Source: Lachnospiraceae bacterium UBA3804 (lineage in GTDB: Bacteria > Bacillota > Clostridia > Lachnospirales > Lachnospiraceae). Taken from it: a stretch of 20,198 nucleotides of DNA. The position numbers and the translations under genes were made by a program. The notes beneath the pieces were generated by a model. It did not search any database. It was not told the origin of the DNA and worked only from the letters and a program-made list of their open reading frames with translations. The DNA lies in contig DFEK01000001.1 in assembly GCA_002368665.1 (NCBI GenBank), positions 193,397 to 213,594 of the forward strand, given 5' to 3'. Shown here one piece after another: positions 1 through 7,180 of the stretch. Position 1 is the stretch's first letter, and each line of letters begins with the position of its first letter.

Positions 1-24
1 CCACTAACCCCGTCCCCCCGGTCC

Positions 25-60
25 AAAAAAAACTCCTGCGGATACCCGCAGGAGTTTTTT
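25..60 (-). terminator. Bidirectional rho-independent terminator downstream of PFOR
   Basis: A perfect 9-bp GC-rich stem (CTCCTGCGG at 33-41 and CCGCAGGAG at 46-54) with a 4-base loop is flanked by an A-run on the left and a T-run on the right. It therefore has a U-tract when read from either strand. It sits 18 bases past the PFOR stop codon, so it most likely ends the nifJ transcript, and it could also end a plus-strand transcript entering from outside the window. Confidence 0.9.
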
Positions 61-78
61 ATTTTGTTTAACTTTCGA

Positions 79-3000
79 TTACTTGTAGAGCTCTACGAGT
101 TTCAGTAAGTGCTGATATCTCTCGTTAGCAACCTTCTCGGATTCGGAGAAGAGTCTCTCAGCTCTTTCAGGGAACGGCTTAACAAGACGGGTGTATCTGG
201 ACTCGTTGTTTAAGAATTCCTGATAGCTTCCGTCGCCTTCCTTGGAGGTAAGGGTAAACGGATTCTTTCCTTCTGCCTTAAGAGCAGGGTTGAAGGAGAA
301 GAGGTTCCAGTATCCGGCCTTAACAGCCTTCTTCATTTCATCCTGGCAGTGGTTCATACCACCCTTTGCGATACCGTGAAGTTCGCAAGGAGCATAGCCG
401 ATGATCAGGGAAGGTCCGTTGTAAGCTTCAGCTTCTGCAATAGCCTTAACAGCTTGAGCAGGGTTAGCACCAAGTGCGATCTGTGCAACATATACATAAC
501 CGTAGCTCATAGCGATTTCAGCAAGGCTCTTCTTGGAGATTTCCTTACCTGCTGCAGCGAACTGGCAAACCTCACCGATGTTGGAAGCCTTGGAAGCCTG
601 TCCACCGGTATTGGAGTACATTTCGGTATCGAATACCATTACGTTTACGTTCTCGCCGGAAGCAAGTACGTGGTCTAATCCACCGAAGCCGATATCGTAT
701 GCCCAACCGTCACCACCGAAGATCCAGATGGATTTCTTGGAGAGGTAATCCTTCTTTGCAAGGATTTCTTTAGCGGCATCGGATCCGTTTGCTTCGAGTG
801 CTGCGATAAGTGCATCGGTAGGAGCAGCGTTCTCGTTGGTGGAATCCTTGGTAGCAAGGTATGCATCAATTGCGGGAGCAAGAGTTGCATCGGACTTAAG
901 CTCTTCGAGTTTGGCAATCAGCTGATCACGAATTACTTTCTGTCCTAAGTACATACCGAAACCATGCTCAGCGTTATCCTCGAATAAGGAGTTGGACCAA
1001 GCGGGACCCTTCTTGGAATCCTTGTTTACGGTATAAGGAGATGTCGCTGCGGGACCACCCCAGATAGAGGAGCATCCGGTAGCGTTGGAGATGAACATAT
1101 GCTCACCGAACAACTGAGTGATCAGTCTTGCATAAGAGGTCTCGGCACATCCTGCACAGGATCCGGAGAACTCAAGTAACGGCTGATTGTACTGGGAGTT
1201 GATCGGGGTAACACCGTTTGCAAGAGCGGGCTTTAATTCCTTCTTGCCAACGTTCTCAACCAAATAGTTGAATACAGGCTGCTCAGCTGCCTGAGATTCC
1301 TGAGGAACCATCTTGAGTGCTTCGTTTGCCTTAGGACATACGGTTATGCACTCGCCGCATCCCATACAGTCTAAAGGAGATACGGTCATGGTGTACTTCA
1401 TGGAAGCATCAGCTGCATGCTTGGAATCAGCAAGTTTGATGTTGGAAGGTGCAGCAGCAACTTCATCTGCATTTAAGATGAAAGGACGAATGGTTGCATG
1501 GGAGCATACAAATGCACAGCTGTTGCACTGTAAGCAAGCTTCAGCGTTCCACTCGGGAACCATAACTGCGGTACCACGCTTCTCGTATGCGGAAGCACCG
1601 GTCTCAAACTGTCCGTCAGCATTGTCCTTGAATGCGGAAACAGGAAGGCTGTAACCATCCATAAGTCCGATCGGATCAAGGAGTTCGTTAACCATTTTAA
1701 CGGTTGCGGGACGTCCGGTTCTGTTGATTTCCTTCGGAGCATCTACAGCGTCTGCCCAGTCAGCGGGAACATCAACTTTGTGAATTGCGTCAACACCGGC
1801 ATCAATTGCTTTGTAGTTCATTTCAACGACTGCGTCACCCTTCTTGGAGTAGGACTTCTTAGCAGCTGCCTTCATGAATTCAATTGCCTGATCGATCGGC
1901 ATTACATTAGCGAGTTTGAAGAATGCGGACTGGAGAATCGTGTTGGTTCTCTTACCCATTCCGATTTCGATAGCCTTGTCGATAGCGTTGATGGTATAAA
2001 GCTGGATGTTATTCTTAGCGATATATCTCTTAGCTTCTGCAGGCATATGTGTATTCAGTTCTTCGTCGGACCACTGGCAGTTGATCATGAAGATTCCGCC
2101 GGGCTTAACATCCTGAACCATCTTGTAACCCTTAACAACATAGGAAGGATTGTGGCATGCAACAAAGTCTGCCTGGTTGATGTAATAGGGGCTTCTAATG
2201 GGCTTGTCGCCGAAACGTAAGTGGGAGATGGTGATACCACCGGTCTTCTTGGAGTCATACTGGAAGTATGCCTGGATGTACTTATCGGTATGGTCACCGA
2301 TGATCTTGGTGGAGTTCTTGTTAGCACCTACGGTACCGTCACCGCCGAGACCCCAGAACTTGCATTCTACGGTTCCTTCTGCGGAAGTGATAGGAGCGGG
2401 CTTAACTTCAGGTAAGGAAAGGTTGGTAACGTCATCAACGATACCGATGGTGAAACGGCTCTTCGGAGCATCCTTCTCAAGTTCGGTGTAAATAGCGAAG
2501 ATGGAAGAAGGAGCGGTATCCTTGGAACCTAAGCCGTAACGGCCTGCGGTAAGAACGATGTCGTTAAGACCTGCCTCACGAAGAGTGGTAGCAACATCGA
2601 GGTATAAAGGCTCGCCGAGGGAACCGGGCTCTTTGGTTCTGTCAAGAACAGCAACCTTCTTAGCGGTCTTGGGAAGAACTTTAAGAAGTGCGGAAGAAAC
2701 CCAAGGTCTGTAAAGACGAACTTTAATTAAGCCGACTTTCTCACCCTTAGCGGTAAGATAATCGATAACTTCCTCTGCAACGTCGCATACGGAACCCATA
2801 GCGATGATGACACGGTCAGCATCTGCAGCACCGTAGTAGTTGAATAAATCATAGTTGGTGCCGAGCTTCTCGTTTACTTTCTTCATGTATTTCTCAACAA
2901 CAGCGGGAAGCGCATCATAAACGGTGTTGCAAGCTTCACGATGCTGGAAGAATACATCGTCGTTTTCATGAGAACCTCTCATGGTAGGATGCTCGGGATT

Positions 3001-3624
3001 CAGAGCATGTGCACGGAAAGCTTCAACTGCTTCCATATTGGTCATTTCTTTTAAGTCTTCGTAATCCCAGATTTCAATCTTCTGGATCTCGTGGGAAGTA
3101 CGGAAACCGTCAAAGAAGTTCAAGAAAGGAACTTTGCCTTCGATTGCGGAAAGGTGAGCAACGGGGCTTAAGTCCATAACTTCCTGAGGGTTGGATTCAG
3201 CCATCATGGCGAAACCGGTCTGACGGCAAGCGTAAACGTCGCTGTGGTCACCGAAGATGTTCAGAGACTGGGTAGCAACGCAACGTGCGGATACGTCGAA
3301 TACGCAGGGAAGCTGCTCTGCAGCAATCTTGTACATATTCGGGATCATCAGTAAAAGACCCTGAGAAGCGGTAAAAGTAGTAGTGATAGCACCTGCTGCC
3401 AAAGAACCGTGCACAGTTCCGGCTGCACCTGCTTCGGACTGCATCTCGGTTACCTTAACGGTATTTCCGAAGATGTTTTTTCTTCCCTCTGCAGACCACT
3501 GATCAACGTAGTCAGCCATGGGAGAAGACGGGGTGATGGGATAAATACCGGCTACTTCGGTAAACGCATAGGCTACATGAGCGGCGGCGGTATTACCATC
3601 CATTGACTGTTTTTGTCTAGACAT
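79..3624 (-). CDS. nifJ: Pyruvate:ferredoxin (flavodoxin) oxidoreductase, single-chain
   Basis: Oxidises pyruvate with CoA to acetyl-CoA and CO2 and passes electrons to ferredoxin or flavodoxin in the cytoplasm; in fermenting Clostridia this feeds hydrogenases and acetyl-CoA-derived products. The 1181-residue length is that of the homodimeric one-chain enzyme with all domains fused. Visible in order: the N-terminal TPP/pyruvate domain (YPITPSSPMADYVDQW near residue 30), a 2x[4Fe-4S] ferredoxin domain (C-x2-C-x2-C-x3-C near 695-706 and DCMGCGECITVCP near 750-763), then the cysteines of the proximal cluster (SCAGC near 820, TGCSSIWGG, and YAPCELHG near the C-terminus) and the TPP-binding segment from GGDGWAYD (about 970) to YSNTGGQ. 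The start is supported by AAGGAGG eight bases upstream. It is a single-gene transcript with its own promoter and terminator. Identification is secure; in some annotations the gene is called por. Confidence 0.98.
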   Translation of the reverse strand: MSRQKQSMDGNTAAAHVAYAFTEVAGIYPITPSSPMADYVDQWSAEGRKNIFGNTVKVTEMQSEAGAAGTVHGSLAAGAITTTFTASQGLLLMIPNMYKIAAEQLPCVFDVSARCVATQSLNIFGDHSDVYACRQTGFAMMAESNPQEVMDLSPVAHLSAIEGKVPFLNFFDGFRTSHEIQKIEIWDYEDLKEMTNMEAVEAFRAHALNPEHPTMRGSHENDDVFFQHREACNTVYDALPAVVEKYMKKVNEKLGTNYDLFNYYGAADADRVIIAMGSVCDVAEEVIDYLTAKGEKVGLIKVRLYRPWVSSALLKVLPKTAKKVAVLDRTKEPGSLGEPLYLDVATTLREAGLNDIVLTAGRYGLGSKDTAPSSIFAIYTELEKDAPKSRFTIGIVDDVTNLSLPEVKPAPITSAEGTVECKFWGLGGDGTVGANKNSTKIIGDHTDKYIQAYFQYDSKKTGGITISHLRFGDKPIRSPYYINQADFVACHNPSYVVKGYKMVQDVKPGGIFMINCQWSDEELNTHMPAEAKRYIAKNNIQLYTINAIDKAIEIGMGKRTNTILQSAFFKLANVMPIDQAIEFMKAAAKKSYSKKGDAVVEMNYKAIDAGVDAIHKVDVPADWADAVDAPKEINRTGRPATVKMVNELLDPIGLMDGYSLPVSAFKDNADGQFETGASAYEKRGTAVMVPEWNAEACLQCNSCAFVCSHATIRPFILNADEVAAAPSNIKLADSKHAADASMKYTMTVSPLDCMGCGECITVCPKANEALKMVPQESQAAEQPVFNYLVENVGKKELKPALANGVTPINSQYNQPLLEFSGSCAGCAETSYARLITQLFGEHMFISNATGCSSIWGGPAATSPYTVNKDSKKGPAWSNSLFEDNAEHGFGMYLGQKVIRDQLIAKLEELKSDATLAPAIDAYLATKDSTNENAAPTDALIAALEANGSDAAKEILAKKDYLSKKSIWIFGGDGWAYDIGFGGLDHVLASGENVNVMVFDTEMYSNTGGQASKASNIGEVCQFAAAGKEISKKSLAEIAMSYGYVYVAQIALGANPAQAVKAIAEAEAYNGPSLIIGYAPCELHGIAKGGMNHCQDEMKKAVKAGYWNLFSFNPALKAEGKNPFTLTSKEGDGSYQEFLNNESRYTRLVKPFPERAERLFSESEKVANERYQHLLKLVELYK

Positions 3625-3680
3625 GTCAAAAATCCTCCTTGTATATTTTTGTCAAATACAAAACGTGCTTTAACTACTCT

Positions 3681-3709
3681 ATTATAAGCGTTTTAGAGGG
3701 CGTTGTAAA
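3681..3709 (-). promoter_or_regulatory. Sigma-A promoter of nifJ/PFOR
   Basis: On the minus strand TTTACA (plus coordinates 3704-3709) and a perfect TATAAT (3681-3686) are separated by 17 bases. It is the only strong promoter in the divergent gap and points into nifJ with a leader of roughly 50 bases. An 8-bp inverted repeat overlaps it; see the separate entry. Confidence 0.8.
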
Positions 3710-3721
3710 CAAGAAAACGCT
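3687..3721. repeat. Inverted repeat across the nifJ promoter, possible operator
   Basis: AGCGTTTT at 3687-3694 and its exact complement AAAACGCT at 3714-3721 are 19 bases apart. One arm abuts the -10 box and lies in the spacer, the other lies just upstream of the -35 box, so the two arms straddle the -35 element. The centre-to-centre distance is 27 bases. I cannot match it to a known operator; it does not read as a Rex site and the wide gap does not fit a CcpA cre site. Confidence 0.4.
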
Positions 3722-3809
3722 GTGTAAAGATGCCAAAAACCCAGTAAAATAGGGAGTTAACAAAAAGTTCATAATGCTGTATGATTACTTTACGGGGGAA
3801 ATAAGACGT

Positions 3810-4619
3810 ATGAAGCAAAACAGTTCAAAAACAAGATTCGTTCTCGGCGGCATTTTTACCGCATTATGTGCATTTCTTATATTCCAGGTCTCTTTTGTCA
3901 TGACCAGAAGGATCCGGAAAGTTTCCAATCCGAAAATCTATCGAAAGAATCTTTTTGCGGAGCAAGTTCTGTCCTTATGCATGCTGCTTACTTCGCTCGA
4001 CATCATGTTCAATCTATTTACAAGGATGAAGAATAAATTCTTAAAAGTGATCGGCTGGATCGTTCGCGTGATCGCGTATGCGGCGAGCACGGTGGTTCTT
4101 TCGTTCAGCACGTTTATCCTGATCGGAAGTTTTATGCGTCAGAGGAAAAAGGCCGAATATGCCATTGTACTCGGTATGGCCTTAGAGGACGGCAAGCCGA
4201 CAAGGGATTTGGTATACCGTGTGGAAATGGGTAAGAAATATCTGGATGAATACCCGGATTCCAAGCTGGTCTTAACCGGCGGCAACCCGAATCCGAACGA
4301 GCCGACGGAAGCGGAAGTGATGGAAAGAATCTTATTGAAAATGGGTGTATCCAAAGACCGGCTGATCCTTGAAGACAAATCCGAATCGACGAAAACGAAT
4401 TTCCAAAATACGATGCAGATCATCGGATCCGATACGCCCGTTGTTTTGATCACCAGTAATTATCATTTGAACCGTGCGGTGAAGATCGCGAAGAAAGCCG
4501 GATTTAAAACGGTTCACCGCCTTCCCGCGAAGAGTGAATTCTTCCCTTTTGCGGTAAATGTATTCTGGGAAGTTTTGCACAGCATCAATGAGTATACGGG
4601 AATTGTGAAAGATAACTGA
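3810..4619 (+). CDS. Membrane-anchored DUF218 / YdcF (ElyC-SanA) family protein
   Basis: A 269-residue protein with three likely membrane segments (about residues 10-31, 48-70 and 77-109), then a DUF218 domain to the end. Family signatures are visible: AIVLGMALEDGKPTRDLVYRV, then KLVLTGGNPNPNEPTEAEVM, ILEDKSESTKTNFQN and VVLITSNYHLNRAV. SanA/ElyC/YdcF proteins are linked to envelope integrity and cell-wall precursor handling, but the reaction is not established, so I give no enzyme name. I prefer the ATG at 3810, preceded ten bases earlier by GGGGGA, over the in-frame ATG at 3774, whose nearest purine run (AGGGAG) is 17 bases away; the longer form would add 12 residues. The gene stands alone: divergent from nifJ, convergent with the PHP gene. 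No clear promoter was found. Confidence 0.85.
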   Translation: MKQNSSKTRFVLGGIFTALCAFLIFQVSFVMTRRIRKVSNPKIYRKNLFAEQVLSLCMLLTSLDIMFNLFTRMKNKFLKVIGWIVRVIAYAASTVVLSFSTFILIGSFMRQRKKAEYAIVLGMALEDGKPTRDLVYRVEMGKKYLDEYPDSKLVLTGGNPNPNEPTEAEVMERILLKMGVSKDRLILEDKSESTKTNFQNTMQIIGSDTPVVLITSNYHLNRAVKIAKKAGFKTVHRLPAKSEFFPFAVNVFWEVLHSINEYTGIVKDN

Positions 4620-4652
4620 CAGAACCTTTTATTGTTTCACGGGTCTTGTCAG
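4616..4652. repeat. Inverted repeat over the convergent stop codons
   Basis: An 11-position stem (4616-4626 with 4642-4652, one mismatch and one G-T pair) spans the stops of the DUF218 gene and the convergent PHP gene, which end only nine bases apart. No T-run follows on either side, so it is not a classical intrinsic terminator. It may still help halt or stabilise both converging transcripts. Confidence 0.35.
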
Positions 4653-5354
4653 CGCATCCAGCACGGACTTAACCGTGTTTTCTTCGACGAGAAGTGTATT
4701 GATCGGCTCGTTGATCAGATCGATCTGATGGGCATCCGAGTCAGTGATGACATTGCAGTTTTTCAATATGGGATTGGCAGCAACGATTTCGTGAAGCTTT
4801 CCCATATTTTTCAGCTCGAAGCATTTGAATTTGCTGTCGGGCGGAACAAAGCCTAAATTGGCGAGTAAAGAGAAGGTGCTTTTCTCGATATGCGCGGGAA
4901 TCATTACACCGTGAAATTCTTCCAAAAGATCATATACGCGGTCGAAAGAGATATCCGTTGCGGAAATTAAGAGCGTATCGAAAGTTCCGCAGGGCTCGTC
5001 GTTTTCATCCATGATGATCTGGTTTCCCCATTTATCGGGCTTGTTCGGAATCGGTAAAATTCTCGGCTCCACATACGCATCGAAAGCCATCGCATCCTCA
5101 AGCGTCGGAAAAAGGCATACCACATGAACTTCCTCGGCAGTGGTCAGTTCCATGCCGGGGATGGCGGTAATGCCAAAATCCTTGGCAATTTTAAGAAAGG
5201 CGGGGCAGTTTTTGCAGGTATTGTGATCCGTCAGGGCGATCACCTGAAGCCCTTTGACCACCGACATACCGACAATGTTTCCCGGCGTTGATTCGTCGTC
5301 ACCGCAAGGCGAAAGACAACTATGCAGATGTAGGTCGTAGTATAACTGCTGCAT
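4629..5354 (-). CDS. PHP-domain metal-dependent phosphoesterase (TrpH/YciV-like)
   Basis: A 241-residue cytoplasmic protein with the metal ligands of the PHP fold: HLH at residues 9-11, TDHN with H44, GMEL with E69, EVHVV with H77, PAHIEKS in the middle and SDAH near the C-terminus. PHP proteins of this size are phosphoesterases acting on small phosphorylated compounds, some on nucleoside 3',5'-bisphosphates or short oligonucleotides; the substrate here cannot be read from sequence. The start at 5354 was chosen because AAGGAGA lies just upstream and the DLHLH motif follows at once. The reading frame stays open to 5528, but that extension lies inside the upstream gene and looks noncoding. Sixteen bases separate it from the upstream DRTGG gene, so the two are probably cotranscribed. 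The same two-gene order recurs in Clostridia, often next to Fe-hydrogenase genes. Confidence 0.88.
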   Translation of the reverse strand: MQQLYYDLHLHSCLSPCGDDESTPGNIVGMSVVKGLQVIALTDHNTCKNCPAFLKIAKDFGITAIPGMELTTAEEVHVVCLFPTLEDAMAFDAYVEPRILPIPNKPDKWGNQIIMDENDEPCGTFDTLLISATDISFDRVYDLLEEFHGVMIPAHIEKSTFSLLANLGFVPPDSKFKCFELKNMGKLHEIVAANPILKNCNVITDSDAHQIDLINEPINTLLVEENTVKSVLDALTRPVKQ

Positions 5355-5370
5355 CAAATCTCCTTGAAAC

Positions 5371-5697
5371 TTAAGCTTCGTAAGCCAGCATGGCGGCTTC
5401 AAATTCGGATAATTGCGTGGAAAAGAGAGGAATTTCTTCCTCAATTGCTTTCTCGATGAGTGCCGGATCCACAGCGGAACCTTCCGCAAAAATAATGCAG
5501 GCCACATCGGTAAGTGTTGCAACGGCAAGCGTATTGGTGTTTACTGTAACCGTAGCCCATGCGGCACCGGCGGGCGCTTTACCCATGGCAATGCTTAAAA
5601 GATCGCAGCAGAATGGTTTGGTAATCTCGGTACTTAAATCCAAACCTTCGGTCAGAAGTTTTAATCCGTCTTTTTCGGAAAGTTCTTTTACTGTCAT
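5371..5697 (-). CDS. Small DRTGG-domain protein
   Basis: A 108-residue protein that matches the stand-alone DRTGG domain proteins of Clostridia: MTVKELSE at the start, then CDLLSIAMGKAPAGAAW near residues 30-47, TVNTNTLAVATL, an alternating hydrophobic strand ending IIFAEG, and a final helix. DRTGG domains also occur in HPr kinase and in phosphotransacetylase-type proteins and are thought to be regulatory ligand or nucleotide modules; no catalytic motif is visible. The ribosome site decides the start: AAGGAGG at 5707-5713 touches the ATG at 5706, which is too close, but stands nine bases before the ATG at 5697. It is first in a two-gene minus-strand operon with the PHP phosphoesterase. Function unknown; the partnership hints at a small regulatory pair. 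Confidence 0.8.
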   Translation of the reverse strand: MTVKELSEKDGLKLLTEGLDLSTEITKPFCCDLLSIAMGKAPAGAAWATVTVNTNTLAVATLTDVACIIFAEGSAVDPALIEKAIEEEIPLFSTQLSEFEAAMLAYEA

Positions 5698-5721
5698 GGA
5701 ACTCATCCTCCTTATATTATC

Positions 5722-5750
5722 GATATATACAGTTTACCACGGCTTTGCAA
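5722..5750 (-). promoter_or_regulatory. Candidate promoter of the DRTGG-PHP operon
   Basis: On the minus strand TTGCAA (5745-5750) and TATATC (5722-5727) are 17 bases apart, followed about 25 bases later by the AAGGAGG of the DRTGG gene. The match is modest, and TATATA at a 15-base spacing is an alternative. TTGCAA is its own complement, but no good -10 box accompanies it on the plus strand toward the serpins. Confidence 0.35.
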
Positions 5751-5838
5751 TTTTTAGAATATAAATCCATAAAATCGGGTCGCGGATTCGTTACTTATTC
5801 AGAACCGATTCAAAAAGCAAAGGGGAAAGGAAAATAAA

Positions 5839-7158
5839 ATGAAGAAGAAAGTTCTCAGATTATTAGGATTATTGTGCGCGGGACTTATGCTTTGCGGATG
5901 CAACAGATTGTATCAGCAGCATCCGGAACCGATGAGCGCGACCGTGACGAAAGGCGCCGGTGCGGGTTCGACCAATTATGCGTCTCAGGGAACCGCATAC
6001 GAAGTACCCGAGCAGGAAATTACGAATGCGCAGACCGGGGCACTTTCCGGGTCGGCGCTGGCTGTGTTGAATGAAACGATGACGGAGGAAGAAAAGAATA
6101 AAAACATTCTGATTTCTCCGCTTTCCATCGAAATGGCTCTCGGAATGACGGCAAACGGAGCTGACGGGGAAACGAAGGAAGAGATGGAGCAGGTTGTATC
6201 GGGCGGACTTTCGGTGGAAGATTTAAATTATATTCTGCTGAAGACGAAAGAAAACCTCGAAGCTGACGGGGAAGTGAAATGGAATGTTGCAAATGCCATC
6301 TGGACCAAAGATGACGGAAGAGCGACGTTTCAGCAGGAATTTTTAAACCGGGTCAAAACCTATTACGGTGCCGATATTTATATGGGACCCATGGATGATC
6401 AGACCGTGGCGGAAATCAATGAATGGGTGGACCAAAATACCGATCATATGATCTCGGAAATTATTAAAAGACTTCCGGAAAATTCCAGAACCGCTTTAGT
6501 CAATGCGGTTGCTTTTGAGGGAGAATGGAAAGAAAAATATGAAGATGACGATATACAAGAAAATAGCAAATTTACCAACGCGGACGGCTCGGAAAGCAAC
6601 GTGAATATGCTTTACAGCAAAGAAAACCGCTATTTTACGCTTGGACCCGGAGAAGGTTTTGTGAAACCGTATCAGGGGGAGAAATTCTCCTTTGTCGGAA
6701 TTTTACCGGAAGATGGAACCACGCCGGAAGAGTATATTGAGTATTTAAGCACAGGTAAGGAAGATTTTTCCGAGGCAATCAGAAATGCCGAGAATACGGA
6801 AGTGAAAGTCAGAATTCCGGAATTTACAGTCGATTATGATGTGGAAATGTCGGAAATTTATAAAAATATGGGAATGGTTCGGGCATTTGATTCCGAAGCC
6901 GGACTTACCAAAATGCTAATGACAAATGACGGAAAGGATTACGGTGTTTATATCGGATTAATCCTTCATAAAACCCACATTGAAGTGGACAGAAAAGGCA
7001 CCAAGGCCGCAGCGGCAACGGCTGTTATAACTTATGACAATGCGGTTGCTTTTGATGATACGAAGGTAATCACATTAAACAGACCGTTTGTATATGCCAT
7101 CGTTGATAACGAAACCGGTCTCCCGATGTTTCTGGGAATACAGAATATGATGGAATAA
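5839..7158 (+). CDS. Serpin lipoprotein 1 (serine protease inhibitor family)
   Basis: A 439-residue secreted, lipid-anchored serpin. The N-terminus is a lipoprotein signal (MKKK, hydrophobic stretch, LCGC with C21 as the lipidation site), followed by a low-complexity linker to about residue 70, then a full serpin fold: NILISPLSIEMALGMTANGA, WNVANAIW, NAVAFEGEW, MLYSKENRYF and HKTHIEVDRKGT. The hinge GTKAAAATAV begins at G387 and is the small-residue hinge of inhibitory serpins, so inhibition by loop insertion is likely. Counting 15 residues from G387 places P1 near N401 in the segment ITYDNAVAFDD, but the loop is longer than in antitrypsin, so the site is uncertain. AAAGGGGAAAGGA precedes the ATG. 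It is followed 22 bases later by a close paralogue, presumably in one operon. It probably protects the cell surface from host or competitor proteases. Confidence 0.93.
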   Translation: MKKKVLRLLGLLCAGLMLCGCNRLYQQHPEPMSATVTKGAGAGSTNYASQGTAYEVPEQEITNAQTGALSGSALAVLNETMTEEEKNKNILISPLSIEMALGMTANGADGETKEEMEQVVSGGLSVEDLNYILLKTKENLEADGEVKWNVANAIWTKDDGRATFQQEFLNRVKTYYGADIYMGPMDDQTVAEINEWVDQNTDHMISEIIKRLPENSRTALVNAVAFEGEWKEKYEDDDIQENSKFTNADGSESNVNMLYSKENRYFTLGPGEGFVKPYQGEKFSFVGILPEDGTTPEEYIEYLSTGKEDFSEAIRNAENTEVKVRIPEFTVDYDVEMSEIYKNMGMVRAFDSEAGLTKMLMTNDGKDYGVYIGLILHKTHIEVDRKGTKAAAATAVITYDNAVAFDDTKVITLNRPFVYAIVDNETGLPMFLGIQNMME

Positions 7159-7180
7159 CGGATCAAATAAAGGAGAAAAA

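Noticed and set aside
1780..2220. 146-codon plus-strand frame inside nifJ
   Set aside because: Shadow of the conserved PFOR coding strand, with no ribosome site or domain.
5355..5528. 58-codon N-terminal extension of the PHP gene
   Set aside because: It lies within the DRTGG gene in a different frame and has no ribosome site; AAGGAGA sits just before the ATG at 5354.
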